DNA of 29,313 bases from positions 1-29,313 of the forward strand of contig JAJJLU010003823.1 of the NCBI GenBank assembly GCA_023807065.1, read 5' to 3'. The notes under the pieces were generated by a model that was given only the letters and a program-made list of their open reading frames with translations, was not told where the DNA came from and did not search any database. The DNA comes from Isotricha intestinalis. Its lineage: Eukaryota > Ciliophora > Litostomatea > Vestibuliferida > Isotrichidae. Position 1 is the stretch's first letter. Every line of letters begins with the position of its first letter. The position numbers and the translations under genes are program-made. Below, piece after piece: positions 1 through 9,668 of this stretch.

Positions 1-1497
1 CATACAATTAATTTTTTGTTTTAACTTGTCATAAATTATTATTTTTATAATTACATATTAAAGTAATTAAATCTAATAATTTATATTCTTTCTTTTTTAT
101 ATATATTTTGTTTAAATTAGTTGTTATAAATTCAATTAAGTTATCATTGTATTATTTTTTGTATAATAATAATTAAAAGTCATATTACCATTAATTTAAA
201 TATTTTTCATTAATATTTTATCTTCTTTATCTTTTTCCACATTAAAAATCTTGTTGTTTATTTATTAATTTAAAATCTTTATATATTCTCGTTTTAATAT
301 TTCACATAACAATTCCTTGTATTTGTTTTATTCATAAATATATAAATTTAGTTTCTTTTAATAATTTTATTAAATATAATAATGAATTATAATTATTATT
401 GTCTTGGAAATAAAATGTGTTAATGTTATTTGTATCATTAATTACTTAATTTAAATAAAAAATCTTAAGAAAATGAAAAAAATCAAATTTATTTTGATTA
501 TAATAATTGTATATATTCTTAGGATTTTATTATTTTCGTCGAATGGATTATTGAATTGTCTCCTTATTTTATGTTGAAAAAATTGAATTTAATAATTTCT
601 ACTCATAATATGTATATATCTTAAGTTTAAATATATTTTATGTCCAACTAAATATAATAAAAAAGAACTTTTCTCTTTGCACTATAAAAAAAGATAAAAA
701 CCCAAAAATCCTTAGTGAAATCTTTTAAATCTTTTCTCTTTTGTTAATATTATATATTTATTTTTATTTCTTACATTTTCATTAACTAATATTCATAAAA
801 TAGGATTTAAAAAAATTTTCTTTGCTTATTTTATTTTTTTATACAAAAAAATGCACCATTATCATTTTTTTATATTTTATTACACTCAATTTTAATAAGT
901 TATTATCCTTTCTTTTTTTATACATATAATTAAATTTTTAATAGATTCTTGATATTCATATAAATCATTAAGAGTGTTAATCATTCAATTTTAATTTTAT
1001 ATATAAATTGATTAAAAAAGACTTATTAAAATTTCAATCCATTTTTATTAAATAATATATTTGATAAAAACAAATTGTTTCATCCATTAAAAGCATATAA
1101 TCAATTTTATTTTTTTTTATTGTTTTCTAATTCATTCAAATCATATCACCTTTTCTTTTTTTGAGAAAAATTAAATCATGTTTTAATTCAATTGTTTAAT
1201 TATGAAAATATATAAATTAAGCCAAAAATCAAAAAAAAATATAAAATTTAAAACACATAAATATTATATTTATTAATAAAAATAATCAAAAATATAAATT
1301 TTTTTTCGAATAAATTCATAAAAATATTTTTTCTTATTTAATTGTTTTTATTAATAATTTATCATCTTACTATTTTATGAGAAACCTAAATAATTGTTTT
1401 TTATGAATTTTTATAAAAGTTAAATAATATTATTGTTAAAAAGTAAATAATAACATTCAATAACTGTTTTCTTTGAAATTATACTTTAGATATACTT
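1..1497. other. Gene-poor A/T-rich spacer
   Basis: No reading frame with coding-like composition was seen on either strand. The stretch is almost pure A/T with homopolymer tracts. A 19-base string at 674-692 recurs at 2016-2034, where it forms the acceptor side of an intron in the next gene, so this may hold a decayed copy of part of that gene. Confidence 0.6.
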
Positions 1498-1621
1498 TTA
1501 TTGTTTTAATATAAGGATTTTTTTTTTATGCTTTTTTCTTTGATTTGATTTAGTATTTTTAATTGATTCATTATTATATCTTGGTGACTCAGGATTAGAA
1601 TATGGATAAGAAACTTTAAGA

Positions 1622-2319
1622 CTAATTTCTTTTTTTATTGGAGTTATTTTTTTTGAATGAGGAGAAATAAATTTTAACAAAGGGAATTCTTTTATAAATA
1701 AAATCATATTTAGGAGAGTAATTTTTAATATCTTGTCTTGGAGATCTTATTTCCTTAAATAAATTAAAAAAAAATAATATACTCTTATATAATAAACTTT
1801 TGGACTATATTTTGGTTTCATTTTAACTGGCCAAACTTTAATATTAAATATATCTTCTTTATTTAAAGGTTTATTTGGTTCTGTTTCATTATGATGAAAA
1901 GTATGAAGATAAATATTATCATATCTTATATCTTGACCAAAACTTAATTGCTTTAACCTTAAAGTTTCGTTTAATTTTGTTATGTATGGTGAATATGATT
2001 TAATTTGATTTAATTTCTTTGCACTATAAAAAAAAAATAAATAAGAATTTTACTTTTTTTTAAATTGCATTTTAAATAAATGTTGCTTTAAAAGTTGATC
2101 TTTTTTTTTCATCATATTTAATTGATACATTTCTTCTGGATTATCATATTTTCTGTTCTTTCTGTCAATTTCCATTTGAGTTTGTTGATTTAAGGATTTT
2201 ATTCTATTATTTACTATTTTTATCATTTGATTTATTGTTGCTCCATTTGAAACATCATTTTCAGCTCTTTTATATATATTTGAATATTTATCTTCTATAT
2301 TATTAATAAATTCAATCAT
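1622..2319 (-). CDS. Three-exon gene, protein of unknown function
   Basis: I do not recognise the family. Exon 1 is 2054-2319, exon 2 is 1783-2023 and exon 3 starts at 1753. Introns of 30 and 29 nt (GTA...AG) join the exons in phase and give a roughly 212-residue basic, hydrophilic protein. Exon 1 is a charged, helical region with many Lys and Gln; exon 2 carries a His-rich patch (HTFHH) and the run WPVKMKPKYSPK; exon 3 contains SPRQDIKNYSPKYDFIYKR, so the SPKY motif occurs twice. No signal peptide or membrane segment is seen. The conceptual frame ends at a TAG at 1622-1624, unusual here because other genes end in TAA. A coding-like frame shifted by one base continues to 1498 (Ser/Pro/Lys-rich), so either the gene stops early or a one-base run-length difference near 1685-1690 hides the true C-terminus. 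Confidence 0.5.
1754..1782 (-). other. Intron, 29 nt
   Basis: GTATAT donor and TTTAAG acceptor on the minus strand; removal joins exons in phase 0 and bypasses an in-frame TAA. Confidence 0.6.
2024..2053 (-). other. Intron, 30 nt
   Basis: GTAAAA donor and TTATAG acceptor on the minus strand, with a T-rich centre. Removal joins exon 1 (ending with two bases of a codon) to an 80-codon open frame and avoids the TAA that begins inside the donor. Confidence 0.7.
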
Positions 2320-3051
2320 TTTTTAGTTAAATATTAAATTGTATAATATTATATTTTGTTATTCAATATATTAGAATTAATATGTGAAGGATAAACTCAA
2401 AATTATTAACTAAAAAGTAATATATAATATAATAAAAAATCTCTAAGAGAAAATTTGATAGATATGTGATTAGATTTTCAAAAGAAAAAATTTAAATTAT
2501 CTATAAGATAATAATATCTAAATTTAATTTATAAAATTATTATTAATAAATAATTGAAAAAATGATTATTAGTTTTTAATTAAAAAATTTCATTAAAAAT
2601 AGAAGGAAAATTTGAAAAATATTCAAATAGAATAAAAAAAATTTAATTAAATATACAAATAATAATATCCAATTAAAAGAATCAGGTACTCACCCAAAAA
2701 AAGGAAATTAAATTAGAAATTATACTAATTTTAGACGGAACTCAATAATCATATTGTTTCTTTATAGAAAGCTAATTTATCCTTAAAATTTATTAAAAAA
2801 ATGTCAAAATGATAATAAAAAAGAAATAAGTAAAGTATTAAAAAAAATATAAAACAGAATTCTGAATTTTTTCCTATATAAAATAAAAAGTCATAATATT
2901 TGATTGTTAATATGTAATAATAATAAAATTAATTCTTTAAGTTTAAATGAAAGTTATTATTAGGTTAATTTAATATAGATTAGTGATATTAAATTGAAAT
3001 ATTTAAATTACAAGAAAAATAATTTATTTTATATTATTTATATTAATGTCA
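2320..3051. other. A/T-rich spacer between two minus-strand genes
   Basis: No supported gene. The left part should hold the promoter and 5' leader of the gene ending at 2319, the right part the 3' region of the Myb-like gene. No clear motif was seen. Confidence 0.5.
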
Positions 3052-4317
3052 TTAATCATCACTTCCTCTTTTTTTTAAAAGAAATTCAGAATATATTTTC
3101 ATAATATCATTTGATTTTCTTCTTTTAATTTCATTTTCAAATTCTTCATCATTTTTTAAATCATTTACATCATTAAAAATTTTATTTTTTAATTCTTCAT
3201 ATATTTCTTTGATATTTGTTTGAAAATCTTTAACACCATATAAATCATGTTTTCTAATTAAATCTTCTAATTTATCTTTATTCTCATCTGGTTTTCTATT
3301 GTTATGTACTGTTTTAAAATCAAAATAATCAATATTATCAAAAGATGAATTATATATTTTTTTAATTAATTTATAATCTCTTTTATTTTCTTCCCTTTCT
3401 AAAATTTCAAAATTTTTTAAAAGCTGATTCCATTGATTTCTACAATCATCAACTGAAAAAAATTTTATTTCAGAACTTATTTGACTCCATGAAATTTCTA
3501 CTTTATTTTCAATTATAGAAAAAAGTGTTTCTTTTTTTATAAGGCTTTTTAATATATTTTTTATTATCACTTTTGATTTTTCTTCTTTTAATGAAGAATC
3601 AATTAAGAATCTATCATTGTTTTTATTTAAAGTAAAAATAACATTATAATTATTATCAACATTTTCATTAAATTTATAAACATAATTAAAAATAGGATAT
3701 TTTTTTTCATTAATATCATCATTAATATCATTTTCAATTGCTTTTAAAAATTTTAAAATTAAACTTAAATTAATATCATCTTTAATTTCATTATAATGAT
3801 TTTCACCTAAATTTTTATATTTATCTTTACAATTTGTAGCAGTTCTTTCTAATTCTTTTCCTATTTTTTCCCATTTTCTACCATATTCTTTAACTAAATT
3901 TAATAAAATTTTTTCTTCTTTTAAACTCCAATTACCTTTATAATTATTTGGATTATATCTTCTATGACAAAAATTATGAATTGATTGAACACTTCTATTA
4001 GGTAAACATTCTGCTATTCTTGGCCATATCTTTTTATCTTTTGTTTGTTTTTCTATTATTATATTTAATAATTCTTCTTTTGATAAATCATTTTCAAATG
4101 CATATTCACATAATGCATTTGTTATTTTTTCTTCTTCTTCTGGAGTAATTTTTCCTTTTTTAAATTCTTTCTTTTTTCCTTGTTTAATTGTATCATTCCA
4201 TTTTCTTTTTTCTAATGATATATTTTCTGTTATTTTTTCTAATTTTTTTTTTTTTGATTGATTTTTATTGTGTTTATTTTTATTCTCTTTTAATGTTGAT
4301 TTTGTTTTTTTTTCCAT
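3052..4317 (-). CDS. Myb/SANT DNA-binding protein, Reb1/TTF1/DMTF1-like
   Basis: Predicted nuclear DNA-binding protein of 421 residues. A very basic Lys-rich N-terminus (1-56) is followed by a first SANT-like repeat (about 57-120), where WPRIAECLPNRS leads into HNFCHRRYNPNNYKGNW, the linker style of the Reb1/TTF1/DMTF1 group. A canonical Myb repeat follows at 126-172 (GNWSLKEEKILLNLV, then RKWEKIGKELER and NCKDKYKNLG). A divergent third repeat lies at 258-302 (SWSQISSEIKFFSVDDCRNQW). The C-terminus is charged. Family members bind specific DNA sites, often acting in rDNA transcription termination or as general regulatory factors; that role here is inference. It is one uninterrupted exon on the same strand as its neighbours, with ATG preceded by A-rich sequence. 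Confidence 0.75.
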   Translation of the reverse strand: MEKKTKSTLKENKNKHNKNQSKKKKLEKITENISLEKRKWNDTIKQGKKKEFKKGKITPEEEEKITNALCEYAFENDLSKEELLNIIIEKQTKDKKIWPRIAECLPNRSVQSIHNFCHRRYNPNNYKGNWSLKEEKILLNLVKEYGRKWEKIGKELERTATNCKDKYKNLGENHYNEIKDDINLSLILKFLKAIENDINDDINEKKYPIFNYVYKFNENVDNNYNVIFTLNKNNDRFLIDSSLKEEKSKVIIKNILKSLIKKETLFSIIENKVEISWSQISSEIKFFSVDDCRNQWNQLLKNFEILEREENKRDYKLIKKIYNSSFDNIDYFDFKTVHNNRKPDENKDKLEDLIRKHDLYGVKDFQTNIKEIYEELKNKIFNDVNDLKNDEEFENEIKRRKSNDIMKIYSEFLLKKRGSDD

Positions 4318-4460
4318 TTTTGAAAATGATAATTTATCATTGTATTAATAATAATTTAATTTAAATTGATATATAATTTTAAATAAAATTAAAACAAAGA
4401 AAATAAAAAAAAACAAAAAAAAAATATATTTTTAAAAAATTGAATTTTAAAATAATATTT

Positions 4461-5048
4461 TTAACTCCATAACTCTTTAATTTCATTAATAAAATTTTCT
4501 CTTTCATTATCAGGAAGAAAAGCATATAAATCTTTATGAAAATCAATAAAGCTACTTAAAGTAATATTATCTGAAACAGAAACAAAATTAATAGCAAGTT
4601 CAATTTTAGATTTAGCAAAATCACTTTTTCTTCCAAAAAATGTAACATAAGGATGTTTATCAATATTAATTTTATTCCAAAATTCATCCTTTGATAATTC
4701 TTCTTCTTTATCTTTAATTGTTTCAAAAATTTCTTCACAAGCATGAGCTAATTCTTCTGGAATATCTATATCAAATATTTTTTCAAACTTTTTAACAGAA
4801 ATAGTAAATTCTTTTTTTTTTATAAATTCAAACAATAAAGATTCTTCATGAGCAGTTAAAAAAATACCAAAGTCATGTAAAAAATTATCTATTTGTGATA
4901 TATTAATATCACGAGAATCAGAAAAATCTTTACTATATGCAATCATATAAAATTCATTTAAACTATATATTTGTTTATGATATCTCATATGATCTAACAT
5001 TTTTTTCTTTAAGAAAGCTAAGACATCTTGTTTTAATTCTTCAGACAT
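4461..5048 (-). CDS. Degenerate calcyphosin-like EF-hand protein
   Basis: A 195-residue acidic helical protein that matches the calcyphosin (CAPS/CAPSL) layout rather than its calcium chemistry. Helix-loop-helix units follow the same order as in the intact calcyphosin-like gene at 18905-19529, including the family signature region INIDKHPYVTFFGRKS, which corresponds to the NCSKHPKVVS segment there, and a terminal tryptophan helix (EIKELWS). The loops lack the acidic residues at positions 1, 3, 5 and 12 of an EF-hand, so calcium binding is probably lost. Family assignment rests on pattern matching by eye. It lies 143 bp from the Myb-like gene and diverges from the small plus-strand gene at 5239 across 190 bp. 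Confidence 0.5.
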   Translation of the reverse strand: MSEELKQDVLAFLKKKMLDHMRYHKQIYSLNEFYMIAYSKDFSDSRDINISQIDNFLHDFGIFLTAHEESLLFEFIKKKEFTISVKKFEKIFDIDIPEELAHACEEIFETIKDKEEELSKDEFWNKINIDKHPYVTFFGRKSDFAKSKIELAINFVSVSDNITLSSFIDFHKDLYAFLPDNERENFINEIKELWS

Positions 5049-5238
5049 TAAATTGACTTTTTATAAAATAATCAATTTAAATTATAAAATGCTTTTTTCG
5101 TAACTTCAATTAAAAAATAAAAAAAAAATTAAATAAAAACTTAACCAAAAAAATAAATAAAATTAATTAAAAAATATAATTTAAAGCAAATTTCCTATAA
5201 ATATTATTAAAAAAAATAAAAATAAAAAAATAAAAAAA

Positions 5239-5619
5239 ATGGACTATAAATATAGTTATAGTGAAATACTTTCCTTAATAACTCAATGTAAAAAAGAAGG
5301 ATTAATATCAGATGAAGAAAGAAGAACAATGAAAGAATGTATAATAACAAAAGAACCAGATTTAAGAGTAGATTTAGAAGAATATCAAAAAGATCATGAT
5401 TTAAGAAAATTAGTAGAAACATTAAAAGTTATGTCTGGACTTACAGATATGTCTTCTCCTGCTGATACTGGTTTAATGGATTTAAAAAGAAGAAAACAAC
5501 ATAAAAAGAAAAGTATGAAAAAAAAAGAAAAAGAAGAAGATATTGTTTTAGATGATTGTGAATTAGGAAAATCTCCTGAATTAAATTTCACAAAAAAATT
5601 TAATAGAAATGATGATTAA
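5239..5619 (+). CDS. Small helical protein of unknown function
   Basis: A 126-residue protein with A-rich context before its ATG and a TAA stop. The N-terminal half (about 4-70) is a predicted helical domain, YSEILSLITQCKKEGLISDE followed by RRTMKECI; this resembles short helical segments in protist cytoskeletal proteins, but I cannot name the family. The C-terminal half is a Lys/Glu-rich basic tail (KRRKQHKKKSMKKKEKEE) and could be a nuclear signal or a nucleic-acid or microtubule-binding tail. It converges on the SF-assemblin-like gene with 93 bp between stops and shares a short divergent promoter region (5049-5238) with the degenerate calcyphosin-like gene. Confidence 0.65.
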   Translation: MDYKYSYSEILSLITQCKKEGLISDEERRTMKECIITKEPDLRVDLEEYQKDHDLRKLVETLKVMSGLTDMSSPADTGLMDLKRRKQHKKKSMKKKEKEEDIVLDDCELGKSPELNFTKKFNRNDD

Positions 5620-5712
5620 TTAAAAGATATTTTTTTAATTTATAATAATTTATTATAATTAAATAAAAAATAAATTAAATTATTTTTTTTTATTAATTTT
5701 TCTTTTAATATT

Positions 5713-6519
5713 TTAAAGTTTATTTTCTGTATCATTTAATATTGAAAATATATTATTTTGAAATTCTTCTCTTTTTTCTCTTTCTTGATTCATAAATGTA
5801 GGAATTATATTATGAGAAAAAGATGATAATTGTTTATTTAATTCTATTATTCTTTGATTATTTTCATTTGAAGATTTTTTTATTGCATCATCAAATTCAG
5901 AAAATTTATTACATATATTAGAAGATATATCATCACTTTCTTTTTTTTCTATTTCATTTAAGTTTAAAATTTTCTCATCTATTTCAATTAATTTTTTTGA
6001 GGATTCTTCACTTAGTTGTATCATATATTTTAAATAATCATTATTATTTAAGTTATTTTCATTTTTTATTTCTGATAACTTTGTAAGACATAAATTATTT
6101 GAATTTGATATTATTGTATTTATTTTATTATCATGCTCTTTAAAATCATTAAGAAAATTTTCTTTTATTTTATTTATGGAATCAAGCCTTTCTTTATTAT
6201 CATTATTTTCTTCTTCTCCTATATTATCGATTTTTTTTCTTAGGTTTTCCAATAAATCAATTAAAAAATCTAATTTAACATTAAAGTCTTCTTTTTTTGT
6301 ATTATATTCATCTTCAAGTATATTTAATTTTGATTTCATTAAAGAACCTTGAGATATTGGAATTTTCGTTTCAAATTTAGATTTATGAATTGGATTAGTT
6401 TCATAATTTTTTTCTTCTTCTCTTTCTTTTTCATATTTTTTTAAATTATTTCTATTTTGTTCAACTGTTTTAGACAATAATAATATTTTCTCATTTAATT
6501 GTTGTAATTTAGCATTCAT
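5713..6519 (-). CDS. Coiled-coil protein, SF-assemblin/beta-giardin-like
   Basis: A 268-residue protein that is coiled coil over most of its length: residues 1-45, then about 70-268, with heptad-spaced Leu/Ile and dense Lys/Glu/Asn. Residues 47-65 form a short non-coil, Ser/Pro-containing segment. Length, near-continuous coil and a charged C-terminal helix (NQEREKREEFQNNI, ending DTENKL) resemble SF-assemblin and giardins, which build striated fibres on flagellar basal bodies. The coil pattern is generic, so another filament or Golgi coiled-coil protein is possible. One exon, no signal peptide or membrane segment. Confidence 0.45.
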   Translation of the reverse strand: MNAKLQQLNEKILLLSKTVEQNRNNLKKYEKEREEEKNYETNPIHKSKFETKIPISQGSLMKSKLNILEDEYNTKKEDFNVKLDFLIDLLENLRKKIDNIGEEENNDNKERLDSINKIKENFLNDFKEHDNKINTIISNSNNLCLTKLSEIKNENNLNNNDYLKYMIQLSEESSKKLIEIDEKILNLNEIEKKESDDISSNICNKFSEFDDAIKKSSNENNQRIIELNKQLSSFSHNIIPTFMNQEREKREEFQNNIFSILNDTENKL

Positions 6520-6610
6520 TGAAATTATATTTTATTCTTTAAAAAAAATATAAAAATAAATCAAACAATAAATCATTAAAATAAGTTTTTAATTTGAAAT
6601 ATATAAAAAA

Positions 6611-7738
6611 TTATTTAAAAAGGTTTTTAACATTATCATCATCAATTTCAAAATAAACATTAATAATTCTTTTAAAAATCATCATTAAATTAGAATAATT
6701 AGCTTTTGAAATATTATAAGGTATATTTAAAATTTTCTTTTTATAAGAAGAAAGTGGTTTATTATCTCCAATTAAAATTCCTTTATTAAATCCAGGAGCT
6801 GAAATAAAAATACAATCGCTTTTCATTAAATTATCTTCATTTAATTTTAAAATTAATTCAATATTTTCTTGATGTTTTTTTTCATTTGCTCTTCTCATTT
6901 GAGCTCCTATACTTTTAATATTTTTACTTTTATCTTTTATAACTTGTCTTACTCCTGCTTTTTTTCTAACTACATATTTATGATCACTTTTATGTTCTAT
7001 TATTGTATCCTTTAAAAAAAAACCATATGCAAAATATCCTCCTTCACATAAGATGATACTCCAATAATTTACTTTTGATATAAATTGTAAAGGATAAAAC
7101 TCTTCTTTATTCATTTCATTCATTTTTTCTAAAATTTTTTTCTGTCTTTCTATCATTAATTCTTTATTACTAAAGTCCATATTTTCTAAATCTTTTAAAT
7201 TATCTTCATTATAAAACATTTGATATCTTTTTTCATTTTCATCTTCAATGTCATTATCTTCTTTATCGTTTTTACTTTTATCATAGTTATCATATCCAAT
7301 TATTGGTTTTGAAATTCTTGCAATTGTTTTATTATTTGATAAATAAATGTCATTTTTAGGAAAAACTTTTAAAAATTGATAAAGTTCGTTTTCTTCTAAT
7401 TCTAAATCTTCGTTTTTATATTTAATATGAGTAAATTGAGGTAAAAATTCTTTTCTTATATTAAAAATATTTGTAGATAAAAGTAATTTTCCATTTTCAT
7501 TTATACTATATTTTACTTTTTCACTATGTTTTCCAAAGTCTATTACGTAGTTTTTTACTAATTCTTTTATTTTCTTTTTCTGTTCTTTTGTTCCTGTTTT
7601 TTTCAAACATGTTTTTATAGTTTTTATACTATCTTCGTTTAGAAATGACCAAAAATGACTCATAATGTTTTTATCATAAAATATAATTGGAAATGTGTTT
7701 TTAAATTGAAGTTTTGTTTTTGTTTCCTTTTGATTCAT
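6611..7738 (-). CDS. Minimal VLRF1 (Vms1/ANKZF1-like) release-factor protein
   Basis: Likely eRF1-like peptidyl-tRNA hydrolase or endonuclease acting on stalled 60S-nascent-chain complexes in ribosome quality control. The VLRF1 domain spans about residues 220-350: YWSIILCEGGYFAYGFF, then HKYVVRKKAGVRQ, then KSIGAQMRRANE and CIFISAPGFNKGILIG. Gln265 in GVRQ sits where the catalytic Gln of the family motif (GGSQ-like) lies. The start is placed at 7738 because the 12 extra residues to 7774 come from A/T-rich leader-like sequence and ATG at 7738 has an A-rich context. At about 375 residues it is short for the family: there is no recognisable C2H2 finger, ankyrin repeats or C-terminal p97-binding VIM helix. 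Confidence 0.75.
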   Translation of the reverse strand: MNQKETKTKLQFKNTFPIIFYDKNIMSHFWSFLNEDSIKTIKTCLKKTGTKEQKKKIKELVKNYVIDFGKHSEKVKYSINENGKLLLSTNIFNIRKEFLPQFTHIKYKNEDLELEENELYQFLKVFPKNDIYLSNNKTIARISKPIIGYDNYDKSKNDKEDNDIEDENEKRYQMFYNEDNLKDLENMDFSNKELMIERQKKILEKMNEMNKEEFYPLQFISKVNYWSIILCEGGYFAYGFFLKDTIIEHKSDHKYVVRKKAGVRQVIKDKSKNIKSIGAQMRRANEKKHQENIELILKLNEDNLMKSDCIFISAPGFNKGILIGDNKPLSSYKKKILNIPYNISKANYSNLMMIFKRIINVYFEIDDDNVKNLFK

Positions 7739-8053
7739 TTTTTGTTCTTTAAAAAAAAATAAATAATTATTCAAATATTAATTTCAATTAATCATTATAT
7801 ATTTTTGGTTTTTTAAGATGATAAATTTTATCTAAATGTAAAATATAATATTATAAATATTTTAAATTCTTTTATTTTTTTTTTGTATTAATAGGAAATA
7901 AATAGAAAAAATCCTTAATATATCTAATAACATTAAATTCTAAGAATGATTTTATGAAAATTATTTTATAGTTTTTTTTGTTGGTCTTTAAGTTTTTAAA
8001 TTCAATTAATTTATATATTTTTTTTTATTTAAATCATTATATTAAAAATTATT

Positions 8054-9668
8054 TTATTTAAACACTATTAAATTTTGGCTTTGAATTGTAGAAATAAAAT
8101 CACTTGAAAATTCCAGAAATTCCATAATATTACCACTTAATTTATGTAAATCAATTAAATATTCATCTTTATTATTAGGATCAACATTACTAAAAATTTG
8201 AATTAAAACATTTAAAACAGAACTTTGATTTTGTTGTTGGTTATTTTCATTTTCTTCTTTTTTCTTTCTGCATTTAATTTTATAAGAACTTGAAATAATT
8301 TTCCATTCATAACCATTTTTTTCTAAGCACTTTAAAATTTCCTGAGTAATAAAGTAAGCATCTTTTTTACAAATAATTCCCACTCTCCATAATTCATCTC
8401 CGCTTTTTTGATTAATTTTACTATTTGATATACTTGTATCTTTATTTGAATCATTATTCTTTTTCTGGAATTTATCTTTTAATTTTTGTAACACTCCTTC
8501 TGTTTCATTTGATAATTGAATTCTTTTGAAAAAATTTTTATCATCTAAATAAAAATTAATTATTATAATATTTTACTTTTTAAATTTTCTATACTTTCCT
8601 TATATAATTTTTCATTTTTTTTATTTTCTAAAAATTCATAAATAGTACAAAATTCTCTTCTTTCTCTTGAAATAATGGCTTTTTTAATTTGTTCATCGTC
8701 TAATCCTTCAAAATTAATTTTTTCTAATTTTTTCATTTCATTAATAATATCTAAATCTACATTATTATGACTTCCATAAATATATTTATAATTATTAATT
8801 ATTTGATATAAATTTAATTGATTAGAAAACCATTTATGTTGTTTAATTTCCGGAATAGTAATTCTATTCATAGGATCTTTTTGTAACATTCTAAAAATTA
8901 AATCTTTAGCAGAATCACTTAAAATTTGTGGTAAAATATATTTACATTCTCTAATCTTTTGATATAATTTAGGAATTTGCTTTTCATCAAAAGGCAAAGT
9001 TCCAGTTAATAGAGTATATAATATAACACCACAAGACCAAATATCAATTGAAGAACCATTATAAAATTTGCCATTAATTAATTCCGGAGCTGCATAATTG
9101 GGTGAACCACAAGAAGAATAAAGAAAAATACCATCTCTCATTACATTACTTAAACCAAAATCTGCTATTTTAACATTATTATCTTCATCTAATAATATAT
9201 TTTCAGGTTTTAAATCTCTATGAGAAACTTGATGAGTGTGTAAATATTCTACTCCAAATATTATTTGTTGGAATATTCTTCTTGCTTCGTTTTCACTTAA
9301 CTATAATATTTAGGTTTTTAATTTATTTTTACTTTTCCACGACATATCATATCGAATAATTCACCTCCTGCTGCGTTTTCCATTATTAATATTATTTCTG
9401 AATTTGTTTCGATAACTTCATATAATCTTATTATATTTGGATGACGGAAGTATTTACTAAAACGTATTTCTCTTTTGATTTTGTCTTCAAGATCTTTATT
9501 ACGAATACTTGATTTTTGAAGAAATTTTGCTGCGACTTTTTGATTTATTATTTCTTGAACTCCGACTAATTGTTTAATATATATATTTAATTTACGTTTG
9601 ACTTTTGCAAAGGAACCTTCACCTAAAGTACGATAAAATCTGTAATTTCCAATTTTGTTACCTCTCAT
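8054..9668 (-). CDS. AMPK alpha / SNF1-type protein kinase, four exons
   Basis: Catalytic subunit of the energy-sensing AMP-activated (SNF1) Ser/Thr kinase. Exons are 9596-9668, 9333-9565, 8577-9300 and 8054-8544, joined by three introns of 30-32 nt to give about 506 residues. The kinase domain fills residues 8-260: glycine loop GEGSFAKV (16-23), Lys38 in VAAKFL, HRDLKPEN (129-136), DFG (149-151), T-loop FLYSSCGSPNYAAPE (161-175). An autoinhibitory-type segment follows (DEQIKKAIISRERREF near 310-330), and the C-terminus has a KA1-like beta-binding region (LWRVGIICKKDAYF, then NGYEWKIISSSYKIKCR and EYLIDLHKL). The usual activating Thr is Ser164, and the third loop Gly is Ala21. No beta or gamma subunit is visible here. 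Gene order and length match full AMPK alpha rather than an SNF1-related kinase lacking KA1. Confidence 0.92.
8545..8576 (-). other. Intron, 32 nt, in AMPK-alpha gene
   Basis: GTAAAATA donor and TATTTAG acceptor. It joins the post-kinase segment to the KA1 exon in phase 1. Without splicing a TAA stops the protein before KA1. Confidence 0.85.
9301..9332 (-). other. Intron, 32 nt, in AMPK-alpha gene
   Basis: GTAAAAAT donor, acceptor ATTATAG, with an AACCTAAAT string upstream of the acceptor that recurs in the calcyphosin-like intron (19462-19504) and may be a branch site. It joins CRGK to LSENEARRIF exactly as in the kinase family. Confidence 0.92.
9566..9595 (-). other. Hidden in-frame intron, 30 nt, in AMPK-alpha gene
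   Basis: GTAAATTA donor and CAATTAG acceptor. The length is a multiple of three and it contains no in-frame stop, so the unspliced frame stays open and adds ten residues inside the glycine-loop/beta-2 region. Removing it gives KVKLGVQEIINQKVAAK, the expected family spacing. Confidence 0.85.

Noticed and set aside
5207..5591. Hydrophobic minus-strand frames opposite the small gene at 5239
   Set aside because: They are antisense shadows of a Lys/Glu-rich plus-strand gene, which always reads Leu/Phe/Ser-rich on the other strand.
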